DNA of 64,000 bases, taken from the NCBI RefSeq assembly GCF_002080415.1, contig NZ_CP020474.1, positions 2,617,501 through 2,681,500 of the forward strand, read 5' to 3'. A model generated the notes under the pieces. The model made no database searches. It saw nothing but the letters and a program-made list of their open reading frames with translations, and had not been told where the DNA came from. Shown here one piece after another: positions 26,203 through 36,777 of this stretch. Position 1 is the stretch's first letter. Every line of letters begins with the position of its first letter. The DNA comes from Roseovarius mucosus (lineage in GTDB: Bacteria; Pseudomonadota; Alphaproteobacteria; Rhodobacterales; Rhodobacteraceae). A program made the position numbers and the translations under genes.

Positions 26203-27063
26203 ATGCTGGCTTCGCTCCCCCGTTCGCCGCTGTTGCGCTTTGCCTATGCGGCCTATGTCGCGCTGTTCTTTGTCTACATGGCGCTGCCGCTGGCGGTGGT
26301 GGCGGTTTTTGCATTCAACGACAGTCAGTTTCCTGGCCTCCCGTGGGAAGGGTTTACGCTGGATTGGTTCATCGGGGCGGAGCAACCTCGCTTGGGTCTG
26401 ATCAACGACCGGCGCATCGTCGCGGGCTTCTTTAACTCGGCGTTTGTGGCATTCTGGGTCACGGCCCTGTCGCTGAGTGTGGCGACCACCACCGCCTTTC
26501 TCTTTGATCGCCACGATTTCCGGTTCAAGGAATTCGCCTATATCATGATGCTGGCACCCTTGGTCATTCCGGGGGTGATCTTGGGCATTTCCATCCTCGT
26601 GTTTTCGTCCACTCTGGCAGAGGCGGTGAATTCACTGACGGGATACGAGGTTTCCGCCCTGCGACCGGGGCTGTTTCTGGTGATTCTCGGGCAGTTTTCC
26701 TTTATCACCACGATTGCGACACTGGTGATCGCCGCGCGCCTGCGCCGCTTTGATCGCACGCTGGAAGAGGCGGCGCTCAACCTCGGGGCAAGCCCTGCGG
26801 TGGTCTTTCTGACTATCACCTTGCCATGGCTGCGGCCCGCGCTTTTTGGTGCGGGGATCGTGGCCTTTTTGATTTCGTTTGAGAATTTCAATACCACGCT
26901 GATCCTGAACGGATCGAATGCGCCGCTGACGGTGACGATGTTCGACCGGATGCGCGAAGGCTCGACCCCTGTGCTGAATGCCGTATCGGTCACGCTGATG
27001 GTGGGATCAGGCCTGTTGGGCCTTCTTGGTATTCTTGTGCAAGGGCGCGGGCAAAAGCCTTGA
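26203..27063 (+). CDS. Polyamine-type ABC transporter permease (PotC-like)
   Basis: 286 residues, about six TM helices, beginning at ATG 26203 directly after the upstream TAG. The coupling loop EEAALNLGASPAVVF lies near 190-205. The segment after TM1 (FNDSQFPGLPWEGFTLDWF) is typical of the PotC/YdcV group. It pairs with the preceding permease. A strong intrinsic terminator follows within ten bases, closing the operon 23127-27063. Confidence 0.9.
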   Translation: MLASLPRSPLLRFAYAAYVALFFVYMALPLAVVAVFAFNDSQFPGLPWEGFTLDWFIGAEQPRLGLINDRRIVAGFFNSAFVAFWVTALSLSVATTTAFLFDRHDFRFKEFAYIMMLAPLVIPGVILGISILVFSSTLAEAVNSLTGYEVSALRPGLFLVILGQFSFITTIATLVIAARLRRFDRTLEEAALNLGASPAVVFLTITLPWLRPALFGAGIVAFLISFENFNTTLILNGSNAPLTVTMFDRMREGSTPVLNAVSVTLMVGSGLLGLLGILVQGRGQKP

Positions 27064-27069
27064 TCGCGC

Positions 27070-27092
27070 AATGCCGCAGCGCGGCATTTTTT
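27070..27092 (+). terminator. Intrinsic terminator of the first polyamine-type operon
   Basis: AATGCCGC (27070-27077), loop AGC, GCGGCATT (27081-27088), then a run of six T (27087-27092). A textbook Rho-independent terminator seven bases after the last stop codon. Confidence 0.9.
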
Positions 27093-27384
27093 CTGCAATC
27101 GCAAATAAAATAGGCGGTGCGCCTGCGAACTGCCCAAAAAGCGGTAATCTTGGCAGGTTCGCCACCGCGCTGCACGCTCTCGCTAGAGCAAATCGCCGCA
27201 AATCTGTTTGCTTCGTTCTGTCTGAAATCGCTCAGACCCTCTGAAGGCGGCGCTGGTCACACCAAACGGCGCTCCTCTGCGGAGAGGTGCAAACAAAATG
27301 CTGCGTCGCCAAAATGACGGTGGGGGACCCGAAATTGAACAACGCCACGACGCGCGCAGCCCGGACAAGGGAGTTCCGAACAAT
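27093..27384. other. Upstream region of the urea operon (292 bases, no gene seen)
   Basis: Lies between the terminator and urtA and should contain the urtA promoter. I looked for an NtrC/sigma-54 promoter (GG-N10-GC) because urea uptake is usually nitrogen-controlled and found no convincing match. A short inverted repeat GCTCT-CGCT-AGAGC lies around 27176-27189. No tRNA or small gene is recognisable. Confidence 0.5.
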
Positions 27385-28665
27385 ATGACGAAAAGAACAT
27401 TTATGGCGAGCCTCGTTGCGACCACCGTTCTTGTGGCGGCCCCTGCGCTGGCTCAGGATTGCCCGGTCAAGGTGGGCGTGCTTCATTCGCTCTCGGGGAC
27501 GATGGCAATCTCGGAAACCACGCTCAAGGACACAGTCCTGATGCTGGTGGAACAGCAGAACGCCAAGGGCGGGTTGCTGGGTTGCCCGATTGAGGCAGTC
27601 GTGGTCGATCCGGCCTCTGACTGGCCGCTTTTTGCCGAAAAGGCGCGCGAGTTGCTGACGGTGAACGAGGTTGATGTGATCTTTGGCTCTTGGACCAGTG
27701 TCAGCCGCAAATCCGCCCTGCCGGTGCTGGAGGAACTGAACGGCCTGATGTTCTATCCGGTGCAATACGAGGGTGAGGAATCCTCGCGGAACGTGTTCTA
27801 CACCGGTGCCGCGCCCAATCAGCAGGCGATCCCGGCGGTGGATTACTTCCTTGAAGAATTGGGCGTCGAGAGCTTTGCTCTGTTGGGTACAGACTATGTC
27901 TATCCCCGCACCACCAACAACATCCTTGACGCCTATCTCAAATCCAAGGGCGTCGCCGCCGAGGACATCTTTGTCAACTACACCCCGTTTGGCCATTCCG
28001 ACTGGGCGACCATTGTCGCGGATGTGGTTGCTTTGGGCGCTGGCGGTAAAAAGGTCGGTGTGATTTCGACCATCAATGGCGATGCCAATATCGGCTTCTA
28101 CAAGGAACTTGCCGCCGCCGGTGTAAGCGCCGACGACATTCCTGTCGTGGCCTTCTCTGTGGGTGAGGAAGAACTGTCGGGTCTCGATACCACCGAACTC
28201 GTGGGCCATCTTGCGGCATGGAACTATTTCCAGTCCGCCGATACCGAGATCAACGCCGAATTCGTCAAGGCGTGGAAGGCCTATGCCGGTGAAAACCGCG
28301 TAACCAACGACCCGATGGAGGCACATTACATCGGCTTCAACATGTGGGTGAACGCGGTCACAGCGGCGGGCACCACCGATGTGGACGCGGTGCGCTCGGC
28401 GATGTGGGGACAGGAATTTCCGAACCTCACCGGCGGCACGGCTGTCATGCTGCCGAACCATCACCTGACCAAGCCGGTGTTGATCGGCGAGATCCGGGCC
28501 GATGGGCAGTTTGACATCATCAGCCAGACCTCAGAGGTGCCGGGCGATGCCTGGACCGATTACCTGCCCGAGAGCGCACCGCTCACGAGCGATTGGAAAG
28601 ATCTTGGCTGCGGTATGTACAACACCGAGACCAAGACCTGCGTGCAGATGACGTCGAACTACTGA
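27385..28665 (+). CDS. urtA: Urea ABC transporter, substrate-binding protein
   Basis: 426 residues of the branched-chain-amino-acid/amide binding family. A Sec signal with AQDCPVK at the mature start is followed by the UrtA hallmarks VGVLHSLSGTMAISET, VVDPASDWPLFAEKAR, and the FYPVQYEGEESS loop. ATG 27385 is chosen over the longer frame because AAGGGAG lies ten bases upstream and the signal peptide begins there. It leads the urt operon and feeds urea to the membrane complex; urease follows downstream, so substrate assignment is firm. Confidence 0.95.
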   Translation: MTKRTFMASLVATTVLVAAPALAQDCPVKVGVLHSLSGTMAISETTLKDTVLMLVEQQNAKGGLLGCPIEAVVVDPASDWPLFAEKARELLTVNEVDVIFGSWTSVSRKSALPVLEELNGLMFYPVQYEGEESSRNVFYTGAAPNQQAIPAVDYFLEELGVESFALLGTDYVYPRTTNNILDAYLKSKGVAAEDIFVNYTPFGHSDWATIVADVVALGAGGKKVGVISTINGDANIGFYKELAAAGVSADDIPVVAFSVGEEELSGLDTTELVGHLAAWNYFQSADTEINAEFVKAWKAYAGENRVTNDPMEAHYIGFNMWVNAVTAAGTTDVDAVRSAMWGQEFPNLTGGTAVMLPNHHLTKPVLIGEIRADGQFDIISQTSEVPGDAWTDYLPESAPLTSDWKDLGCGMYNTETKTCVQMTSNY

Positions 28666-28730
28666 CGCGCACCGGGCGCGCGGGGGGAGCCCCCTGCGCG
28701 CCTTTCCTCTCAGGCAAGGCCCATATCCAG

Positions 28731-30704
28731 ATGCGTTCGTTTCTTTTTCTCGCCCGGCTTGTGGCGACAGTGCTGGCCATTGGCCTTTTGTCCCTGTTGC
28801 GGCCCTCCGAGGGACGGGCACAAGAGGGGCTACAGCCGCTCTTGCAAGAGTATCAGGCAGAGATCGCCAAGCCATCGCGCAGCACCGTTGATCGGGTGCT
28901 GTCTGCGTTGATGGCTGCGGACCGGCCCGGAACCGCCGAATTCCTGCTGCGGTGGCAGGATCGCGGGGTCTATGAGCGGCCTGACGATGGGCTGTTTTTC
29001 TATGCTGAAGAGGCGGGCGGCGCACTGCGTCTGATCGACATCGACGGCGGGGCTGCGGTGGCCGAGGTCAGCAGCCGTGACGTTAATCAAATCCGGCCCA
29101 ACTCTGGGGTGCGTGGGGTAATCGCGGCGGCGCTTGTGCCCTTTGAGCTGAATGCGCCCGATCCGGCGCGACGCGCGGCGGCACTAGACGCGATTGCCCG
29201 CAGTGGGGACGCCAGCCAGATCGACCCATTGAGCAAGTCTATTGAGACCGAGACAGATCCCGCGCTGAAACAGCGCAAAGAACGGCTTCTGACGCTATTG
29301 ACCGCGCAGTTTGCATCGGCGCTGCCCTACCGCCTCGCGGCAATCGAAGGGTTGGCCGGGGATATCAGCATTGAAGCGCGCAGCGTGCTCAACCAATTGA
29401 CGGCTCGCGCGCAGGGCGTCGGCACCGCCCTGCCCACTGATGCTAATATTGCGCGCGTGCTTGAGGTTGGCACGGATGTTTCCGAGGTTGAGGCCTATGA
29501 TCGGCTGGTGGCTGCCAATCTCGCGCCGCCACGTCAGAGCGCCACTGATCGTCGTGATGTGCTGGCACAGCATATCGTCGATGGGGCTGTGGGGGGGGTG
29601 CCCTTGCATCTTCTCAATACAGATGATGCCCGCGCCCGCGCCTATGAGGCGTTGGAGGCTGCAGGCACTGTGCCCCCTCGCGCTGCCGATGATGAAGTGG
29701 CGCGCGCAGTTGCGGCGCATGTGTTCTACGAGGTCTATGCCGAGCCGAACCCCGAGGTGACAGCCGCCGCCGAGGCGGCGCTCGCTTCCACCTCGCGCGC
29801 GCTTGGCCTCTTTCAGACGTTCGATCTGGTGCTTGACGGGCTCTCGCTCGCCTCGATCTTTTTCCTCGCGGCCATCGGTCTTGCCATCACCTTTGGCGTC
29901 ATGGGCGTGATCAACATGGCGCATGGCGAATTCATCATGATGGGGGCCTACACCGGCTATGTGGTGCAGCTGTTCATCCCCGATTACACCGTCAGCCTGA
30001 TCATTGCCCTGCCACTGGCCTTTGTCGTGACCTTTGGCGCGGGCGTGGTGATGGAGCGGCTGGTGATCCGGCATCTTTACACCCGGCCATTGGAAACACT
30101 GCTCGCGACCTTTGGCATCTCGATTGCCCTGCAACAGCTCGCCAAGAACATCTTTGGCACGCAGGCGCGCCCTCTGACGGCCCCTGACTGGCTGAGCGGG
30201 GCGTTGACGCTGAATGACATTGTCAGCATCAGCAATATTCGCGTGGCAATTTTCGTGCTTGCCCTGATCTTTCTGGCGCTCTTGCTTTTCATCCTCAAGC
30301 GCACGCGGCTGGGGCTGGAGGTGCGCGCGGTCACTCAAAATCCCGGGATGGCGGCAAGTATGGGCATCGACCCGGACCGCATCAACATGCTGACCTTTGG
30401 CCTTGGGTCGGGCATCGCTGGCATCGCGGGCGTGGCGATTGGTCTTTACGCGCAGGTCACATCCGAGATGGGGGCGAATTACATCGTTCAGAGCTTTATG
30501 ACCGTTGTAGTGGGCGGCGTCGGCAACGTCTGGGGCACGCTGGCGGGGGCCTCGATGATCGGGTTTCTGCAAAAGGGGATCGAGTGGTTCAACCCCTCGA
30601 ACACCCTGGCCGCGCAGACCTATATGGTGCTTTTCGTCATCCTTTTCATTCAATTCCGGCCCAAGGGTATCGTCGCCCTCAAGGGTCGTGCGGCGGGGGA
30701 CTGA
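28731..30704 (+). CDS. urtB: Urea ABC transporter permease UrtB with N-terminal periplasmic-type extension
   Basis: 657 residues. A signal-like hydrophobic start (MRSFLFLARLVATVLAIG) leads into about 330 residues rich in Ala, Asp and Arg with helical, HEAT-like spacing (LDAIARSGDASQIDPLSKS). The permease core begins near residue 365 (SLASIFFLAAIGLAITFGVMG) with eight or so TM helices, including the family motifs NMAHGEFIMMGAY and PGMAASMGID. The extension is known in alphaproteobacterial and cyanobacterial UrtB-like proteins; its role is not known to me. ATG 28731 is chosen because the frame upstream overlaps urtA. It forms the channel with UrtC. Confidence 0.93.
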   Translation: MRSFLFLARLVATVLAIGLLSLLRPSEGRAQEGLQPLLQEYQAEIAKPSRSTVDRVLSALMAADRPGTAEFLLRWQDRGVYERPDDGLFFYAEEAGGALRLIDIDGGAAVAEVSSRDVNQIRPNSGVRGVIAAALVPFELNAPDPARRAAALDAIARSGDASQIDPLSKSIETETDPALKQRKERLLTLLTAQFASALPYRLAAIEGLAGDISIEARSVLNQLTARAQGVGTALPTDANIARVLEVGTDVSEVEAYDRLVAANLAPPRQSATDRRDVLAQHIVDGAVGGVPLHLLNTDDARARAYEALEAAGTVPPRAADDEVARAVAAHVFYEVYAEPNPEVTAAAEAALASTSRALGLFQTFDLVLDGLSLASIFFLAAIGLAITFGVMGVINMAHGEFIMMGAYTGYVVQLFIPDYTVSLIIALPLAFVVTFGAGVVMERLVIRHLYTRPLETLLATFGISIALQQLAKNIFGTQARPLTAPDWLSGALTLNDIVSISNIRVAIFVLALIFLALLLFILKRTRLGLEVRAVTQNPGMAASMGIDPDRINMLTFGLGSGIAGIAGVAIGLYAQVTSEMGANYIVQSFMTVVVGGVGNVWGTLAGASMIGFLQKGIEWFNPSNTLAAQTYMVLFVILFIQFRPKGIVALKGRAAGD

Positions 30705-30707
30705 GCC

Positions 30708-31892
30708 ATGAGCAAACCCGAGATTGCCCCACGCAAGCGGTTTTTGGCAGAGAACCCGTCGGTTTTGTGGTTCCTTGGTTGCCTCGCGCTCTTCACCCTT
30801 GGGGTGACGGTTTTGTCCGAGGGGTTCGGCATTGCGCTTCTCTCAACCTCGATGGTCAAGATCCTTGGTATGACGCTTTGCCTTTGTCTCATCGCGGTTG
30901 CGATGGATGTGGTCTGGGGCTATTGCGGCATCCTCAGCCTAGGGCATTTCGCCTTTTTCGGCCTTGGCGGCTATGCCATCGGCATGTGGCTGATGTATGC
31001 CCGCACCCAAGGGATCGTGGTCGAGTCGCTCTCCGCTGCGCCCATTCCTCCAACGCAGAGCGAGGTTCAAAATGCCATCGCCAGCCAGATTTTTGGTGTG
31101 GTGGGCAGCAATGAATTGCCATGGCTTTGGGGCTTTGCGCACAGTCTCACGCTGCAATTGTTGATGGTTTTGCTGGTGCCGGGCCTTTTGGCGCTGGTCT
31201 TTGGCTGGCTGGCGTTTCGCAGTCGGGTTACCGGGGTATATCTTTCCATTCTCACGCAGGCGATGACGCTGGCGCTGTCGCTTTATCTTTTCCAGAACGA
31301 CACCGGGTTGCGGGGCAACAACGGTCTGTCGGGCCTGCAAAATATTCCCGGTCTTGATCATGTGCCGCAATCCACGTTGTCGCTGTGGTTCTTCTGGGCC
31401 TCAGCGCTTGCGCTTGGGCTCGGCTATCTGCTTTTTGCTTGGCTGGTCTCGGCCAAATTCGGATCGGTCATCCGCGCCATTCGCGACAATGAGGCGCGGG
31501 TGCGGTTTCTGGGCTATGATGTCGAGAGTTACAAACTGGTCATTTTCACGCTGACAGCGGTGGTGTCGGCAATCGCCGGGGCGCTGTATTATCCGCAGGC
31601 TGGTATTATCAACCCAGCCGAGATTGCGCCGATTGCCTCGATTTACCTTGCCGTCTGGGTGGCCATCGGCGGGCGTGGGCGGCTCTATGGGGCGGTGATT
31701 GGGGCTGCGGTTGTCAGCCTTGCGTCAAGCTGGTTCACGGGGGGCGGTGCGCCCAACATCAACCTCGGGTTCTATACGATCAATTGGACCGATTGGTGGC
31801 TGGTGTTGCTGGGCCTCGGCTTTGTTGCGGTGACACTGTTCTTTCCGCGTGGCATCGGTGGCCTCTTTGACAAGATCGTGAGAAAACCATGA
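30708..31892 (+). CDS. urtC: Urea ABC transporter permease UrtC
   Basis: 394 residues, a LivM-type permease with about ten TM helices. Landmarks: VWGYCGILSLGHFAFFGLGGY (about 65-85, where the GxLSLGH motif is the family signature), NNGLSGL, and IRDNEARVRFLGYD in the cytosolic loop (about 262-275) that contacts the ATPases. The loop between helices contains a periplasmic stretch, RTQGIVVESLSAAPIPPTQS, usual for UrtC. It starts three bases after urtB and its stop overlaps urtD. Confidence 0.95.
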   Translation: MSKPEIAPRKRFLAENPSVLWFLGCLALFTLGVTVLSEGFGIALLSTSMVKILGMTLCLCLIAVAMDVVWGYCGILSLGHFAFFGLGGYAIGMWLMYARTQGIVVESLSAAPIPPTQSEVQNAIASQIFGVVGSNELPWLWGFAHSLTLQLLMVLLVPGLLALVFGWLAFRSRVTGVYLSILTQAMTLALSLYLFQNDTGLRGNNGLSGLQNIPGLDHVPQSTLSLWFFWASALALGLGYLLFAWLVSAKFGSVIRAIRDNEARVRFLGYDVESYKLVIFTLTAVVSAIAGALYYPQAGIINPAEIAPIASIYLAVWVAIGGRGRLYGAVIGAAVVSLASSWFTGGGAPNINLGFYTINWTDWWLVLLGLGFVAVTLFFPRGIGGLFDKIVRKP

Positions 31893-32629
31893 GCACGCTT
31901 CTAGAAGTTTCAGGCGTTTCCGTGACCTTTGACGGGTTCCGCGCGATCAATAACCTGTCGATCCAAGTGGCAGAACCTGAATTGCGCGCCGTGATCGGAC
32001 CGAATGGCGCAGGCAAGACAACCTTTATGGATATCGTGACCGGCAAGACGCGGCCCGATGAGGGCCGCGTGATCTGGGGAGAGAAATCCGTCTCGCTGCT
32101 TGGGATGAGCGAAAGCCAGATCGCGCGGGCAGGGATTGGGCGCAAGTTTCAAAAGCCGACGGTCTTTGAGGCGCAGACCGTGCGCGAGAACCTTGCCATG
32201 GCGCTCAAGGCCAAGCGCGGGCCGTTTGATGTGTTGTTCTATCGCCGCTCCTTGCGTGCCACGGCCCGGATTGCTGAATTGGCTGAGGAAATCGGCCTGC
32301 TTGATGCGCTACCGCGCCGCGCCGGAGAGTTGAGCCATGGGCAAAAGCAATGGCTGGAAATCGGCATGCTCTTGGCCCAAGATCCGCGTCTCTTGCTGGT
32401 GGATGAGCCCGCCGCCGGGATGACCCCCGCCGAGCGCGAGCATACGACGGATATTCTCAAACGCGCGGCGCAGACCCGCGCCGTTGTTGTGATCGAGCAT
32501 GACATGGAATTCATCCGCCGCTTGGGGTGCAAGGTGACGGTGCTGCACGAAGGCTCGGTTCTGGCCGAGGGCAGTCTGGATCATGTGACCCAAAACCAGC
32601 AGGTGATTGATGTCTATCTGGGGAGATAA
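31889..32629 (+). CDS. urtD: Urea ABC transporter ATP-binding protein UrtD
   Basis: 246 residues of the LivG type. Walker A GPNGAGKTT (about 37-45), signature LSHGQKQW (SHGQKQ instead of SGGQ, as is common in UrtD), Walker B LLLVDEPAAGM, and a C-terminal switch IEHDMEFI. ATG 31889 overlaps the urtC stop. It pairs with UrtE to drive urea import. Confidence 0.95.
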   Translation: MSTLLEVSGVSVTFDGFRAINNLSIQVAEPELRAVIGPNGAGKTTFMDIVTGKTRPDEGRVIWGEKSVSLLGMSESQIARAGIGRKFQKPTVFEAQTVRENLAMALKAKRGPFDVLFYRRSLRATARIAELAEEIGLLDALPRRAGELSHGQKQWLEIGMLLAQDPRLLLVDEPAAGMTPAEREHTTDILKRAAQTRAVVVIEHDMEFIRRLGCKVTVLHEGSVLAEGSLDHVTQNQQVIDVYLGR

Positions 32630-32632
32630 GCG

Positions 32633-33328
32633 ATGCTGAGCGTCGAGAACCTCACGCTGCATTACGGTGCGTCACAGATCCTGCATGGTGTCAGCCTGAC
32701 GGCGCGCCCGGGTGCTGTGACGGCGGTGATGGGCACCAATGGTGTGGGCAAGACCAGCTTGCTAAAGGCGATTGCCGGGCGGCATCCCTATTCGGGTGGG
32801 CACATCACGCTTGATGGGGCGGTTCTGGATCATCTGAGCGCGGCGCAGGCGGCGCGGGCCGGCATCGGCTATGTGCCGCAGGGGCGCGAGGTGTTTCCGC
32901 TCCTGACTGTGACCGAAAACCTCGAAACCGGCTTTGCCTGTCTGCCCAAATCCGACCACCGGATTCCGTCGCGGATTTATGATCTCTTTCCGGTGCTGGA
33001 CCAGATGAAGGACCGGCGCGGCGGCGACCTCTCGGGCGGGCAGCAGCAGCAGTTGGCCATTGCCCGTGCGCTGATCGCCAAGCCGCGCGTGCTTTTGCTC
33101 GATGAGCCGACCGAGGGGATTCAACCCAATATCATCAAGCAAATTGGCGAGGTGATTGGTTTGCTGCGGGACGAGGGGGAAATTGCCATCGTGTTGGTCG
33201 AACAGTATTTCGATTTCGCCTATGGGCTGGCGGATGATCTGGTCGTCTTGAACCGGGGTGAAGTGCGGCTGTCCGAGCCTGCGGCGATGGTGGAGCGCGA
33301 CCGGCTCTTGCGTGAGGTGTCTATTTAA
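32633..33328 (+). CDS. urtE: Urea ABC transporter ATP-binding protein UrtE
   Basis: 231 residues of the LivF type. Walker A GTNGVGKTS (about 33-41), signature LSGGQQQQ, Walker B LLLDEPTEGIQPNI, and VEQYFDFA at the switch region. The PQGREVFPLLTV segment is a UrtE landmark. It is the last urt gene; a strong GC hairpin and about 130 bases separate it from ureD. Confidence 0.95.
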   Translation: MLSVENLTLHYGASQILHGVSLTARPGAVTAVMGTNGVGKTSLLKAIAGRHPYSGGHITLDGAVLDHLSAAQAARAGIGYVPQGREVFPLLTVTENLETGFACLPKSDHRIPSRIYDLFPVLDQMKDRRGGDLSGGQQQQLAIARALIAKPRVLLLDEPTEGIQPNIIKQIGEVIGLLRDEGEIAIVLVEQYFDFAYGLADDLVVLNRGEVRLSEPAAMVERDRLLREVSI

Positions 33329-33361
33329 TAGGCCATCTGCGCTAAAAATAGGCATATACAG

Positions 33362-33397
33362 CCGGCGCGCCTGTGGGATTTCAGGCTGGCGCGCCGG
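33362..33397 (+). terminator. GC-rich hairpin between urtE and ureD
   Basis: CCGGCGCGCC (33362-33371) pairs perfectly with GGCGCGCCGG (33388-33397), loop of 16. An alternative stem GCCTG/CAGGC (33369-33373 with 33382-33386) uses the base of the same loop, so two folds compete. No T-run follows. It may attenuate transcription into the urease genes or define mRNA ends. Confidence 0.5.
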
Positions 33398-33457
33398 GCG
33401 ACTGGCAGGCCCCGACACAACAGGTAGCCTCTGACCTGTCGCAACTCGGAATCACCC

Positions 33458-34270
33458 ATGACCGCCTGTCCCGCCCCCTTGCATCAGCGTAGCCACGGCG
33501 CGGCACATGTCGCCCTCTTGCCGGGCCCAGCCGGGGCGAGGCTGGACCGGCTGCACCAGGCGGGGTCGGCCAAAGCGTTCGTGCATCCGGGTGCCTCTGG
33601 CCCTGAGGTGGTCTTTCTCAACACATCCGGCGGTTTGGCGGGGGGAGACACCTTGGCCTACCGTCTTGATTTGGCAGCGGGGTGCCGTGCCACCGCCACC
33701 ACGCAGACCGCTGAACGCGCCTATCGCAGCGCGGATGGTGCGGCGCATGTCACGGTGCGGCATTCTGTAGGGGGCGGCGGGCACCTCGATTGGCTGCCGC
33801 AGGAAACCATCCTCTATGACAGCAGCCACCTCGTCCGCGAAACCGAGATAGACTTGGCCGAGGATGCTTCTTGCCTGATGCTGGAGGCCATCGTTTTGGG
33901 CCGCATTGCCATGGGCGAGACACTGGCCGATGTAACGCTGCGCGATACGCGCCGGATCATGCGCTTGGGCCGCCCGGTGCTGATCGAGCCGCTGCATTTG
34001 GGCACCGAGGCGTTGACCGCTGGTCCCGCCATTTTGGGCGCAGCGCGGGCCTTTGCCACGCTGGCGTTGGTGGCGCCGGGGGCTGCGGATGCGGTGGAGC
34101 GCGCTCGTGCAGAACTGACCGAAGAGGGCGTGACCAGCGGCGCGTCGGGCTTTGACGGCAAGCTGGTGATCCGCCTTATGGCCGCTGATGGCTGGCCGCT
34201 CAAGCGGCAGATCATGCGGCTGGTTTCGGTGTTGCGCCCTGGCCCTTTGCCCCGCGTCTGGCAGATTTAG
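33458..34270 (+). CDS. ureD: Urease accessory protein UreD
   Basis: 270 residues; UreD (UreH) scaffolds the UreF-UreG complex on apo-urease during nickel insertion. Landmarks: FLNTSGGLAGGDTL (about 52-65), TTQTAERAYRS, WLPQETILYDSS, LGRIAMGE, and a VTSGASGFDGKLVIRLMA end. ATG 33458 is chosen as the first start in frame after the hairpin; its ribosome-binding site is weak. It is the first gene of the urease block. Confidence 0.93.
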   Translation: MTACPAPLHQRSHGAAHVALLPGPAGARLDRLHQAGSAKAFVHPGASGPEVVFLNTSGGLAGGDTLAYRLDLAAGCRATATTQTAERAYRSADGAAHVTVRHSVGGGGHLDWLPQETILYDSSHLVRETEIDLAEDASCLMLEAIVLGRIAMGETLADVTLRDTRRIMRLGRPVLIEPLHLGTEALTAGPAILGAARAFATLALVAPGAADAVERARAELTEEGVTSGASGFDGKLVIRLMAADGWPLKRQIMRLVSVLRPGPLPRVWQI

Positions 34271-34282
34271 GAGAGAACCGCG

Positions 34283-34585
34283 ATGAACCTCACCCCGCGT
34301 GAAAAGGACAAGCTGTTGATCAGCCTCGCCGCGATGGTCGCACGAGGGCGGCTCGCACGCGGCGTCAAACTTAACCACCCCGAGGCCGTGGCGCTGATCA
34401 CCGATTACGTGGTCGAGGGCGCGCGCGACGGGCGCACGGTGGCCGATCTGATGGAGGCGGGTGCGCATGTCATCACGTCCCAGCACTGTATGGATGGCAT
34501 CGCAGAGATGATCCATGCAGTGCAGGTCGAGGCGACCTTTCCTGATGGCACCAAGCTTGTCACCGTTCATAATCCCATCCGCTGA
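34283..34585 (+). CDS. ureA: Urease gamma subunit
   Basis: 100 residues, the standard length. [17 protein letters not shown] at the start, [10 protein letters not shown], and the C-terminal [15 protein letters not shown] are typical. It is preceded by AGGAGAG. Together with UreB and UreC it forms the nickel urease that hydrolyses urea to ammonia and carbamate. A 52-residue gene separates it from ureB. Confidence 0.96.
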   Translation: MNLTPREKDKLLISLAAMVARGRLARGVKLNHPEAVALITDYVVEGARDGRTVADLMEAGAHVITSQHCMDGIAEMIHAVQVEATFPDGTKLVTVHNPIR

Positions 34586-34597
34586 AAGGAACTGATC

Positions 34598-34756
34598 ATG
34601 CGCTATCCCGTTGCCTTTTTCCTGCTCACACCGACGCTGGCACTGGCCGACCCTGGTCCGCATCTGCACCCGCATGGGATTGACGCAATGTGGCTTGGCG
34701 TTGTCGGGGTGATCGCAGCTGCTGGCGGCTATGTGCTGGGTCGGAGGCGCAAATGA
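34598..34756 (+). CDS. Small His-containing membrane peptide between ureA and ureB (52 aa)
   Basis: ATG 34598 has AAAGGA about seven bases upstream and the TGA at 34754-34756 overlaps the ureB start (ATGA), so it is built into the operon. The product has a cleavable-looking signal ([13 protein letters not shown]), then [12 protein letters not shown] with three histidines, then a second hydrophobic stretch ([18 protein letters not shown]) ending in RRRK. This gives a small inner-membrane protein with a periplasmic His motif. I recall similar short proteins in the same place in other Rhodobacterales urease operons, without assigned function. A metal role (nickel) is a guess from the histidines and context. 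Confidence 0.72.
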   Translation: MRYPVAFFLLTPTLALADPGPHLHPHGIDAMWLGVVGVIAAAGGYVLGRRRK

Positions 34757-35058
34757 TCCCCGGCGAGGTGTTGCCCGCTGACGGTGACATCACCCTGAAT
34801 GCAGGCGCTCCGGTGACTGTGCTGATGGTTGCCAATACCGGCGACAGACCAGTTCAAGTCGGCAGCCATTACCATTTCGCCGAGGCCAATAGCGGCCTCA
34901 GCTTTGACCGCGACGCGGCGCGCGGCCAGCGTCTGGATATTCCTGCTGGCACCGCCGTCCGGTTCGAGCCGGGGCAAAGCCGCGAGGTGCGGCTGATCCC
35001 CTACGGCGGCGCGCGGCGTGTGTTCGGCTTTAATCAACAGGTGATGGGAGACCTCTAG
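34753..35058 (+). CDS. ureB: Urease beta subunit
   Basis: 101 residues, standard length. [31 protein letters not shown], and [16 protein letters not shown] are urease beta signatures. ATG 34753 overlaps the small upstream gene; the longer frame from 34690 reads through that gene and is rejected. Its stop abuts the ureC start (ureC ATG follows immediately). Confidence 0.95.
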   Translation: MIPGEVLPADGDITLNAGAPVTVLMVANTGDRPVQVGSHYHFAEANSGLSFDRDAARGQRLDIPAGTAVRFEPGQSREVRLIPYGGARRVFGFNQQVMGDL

Positions 35059-36768
<1,710 letters not shown>

Positions 36769-36777
36769 GGGCCTGCC

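Noticed and set aside
27093..27384. Sigma-54/NtrC promoter for the urea operon
   Set aside because: No GG-N10-GC element with acceptable flanks was found on inspection.
29295..30653. 452-codon minus-strand frame opposite urtB
   Set aside because: Shadow frame; the urtB permease motifs lie on the plus strand.
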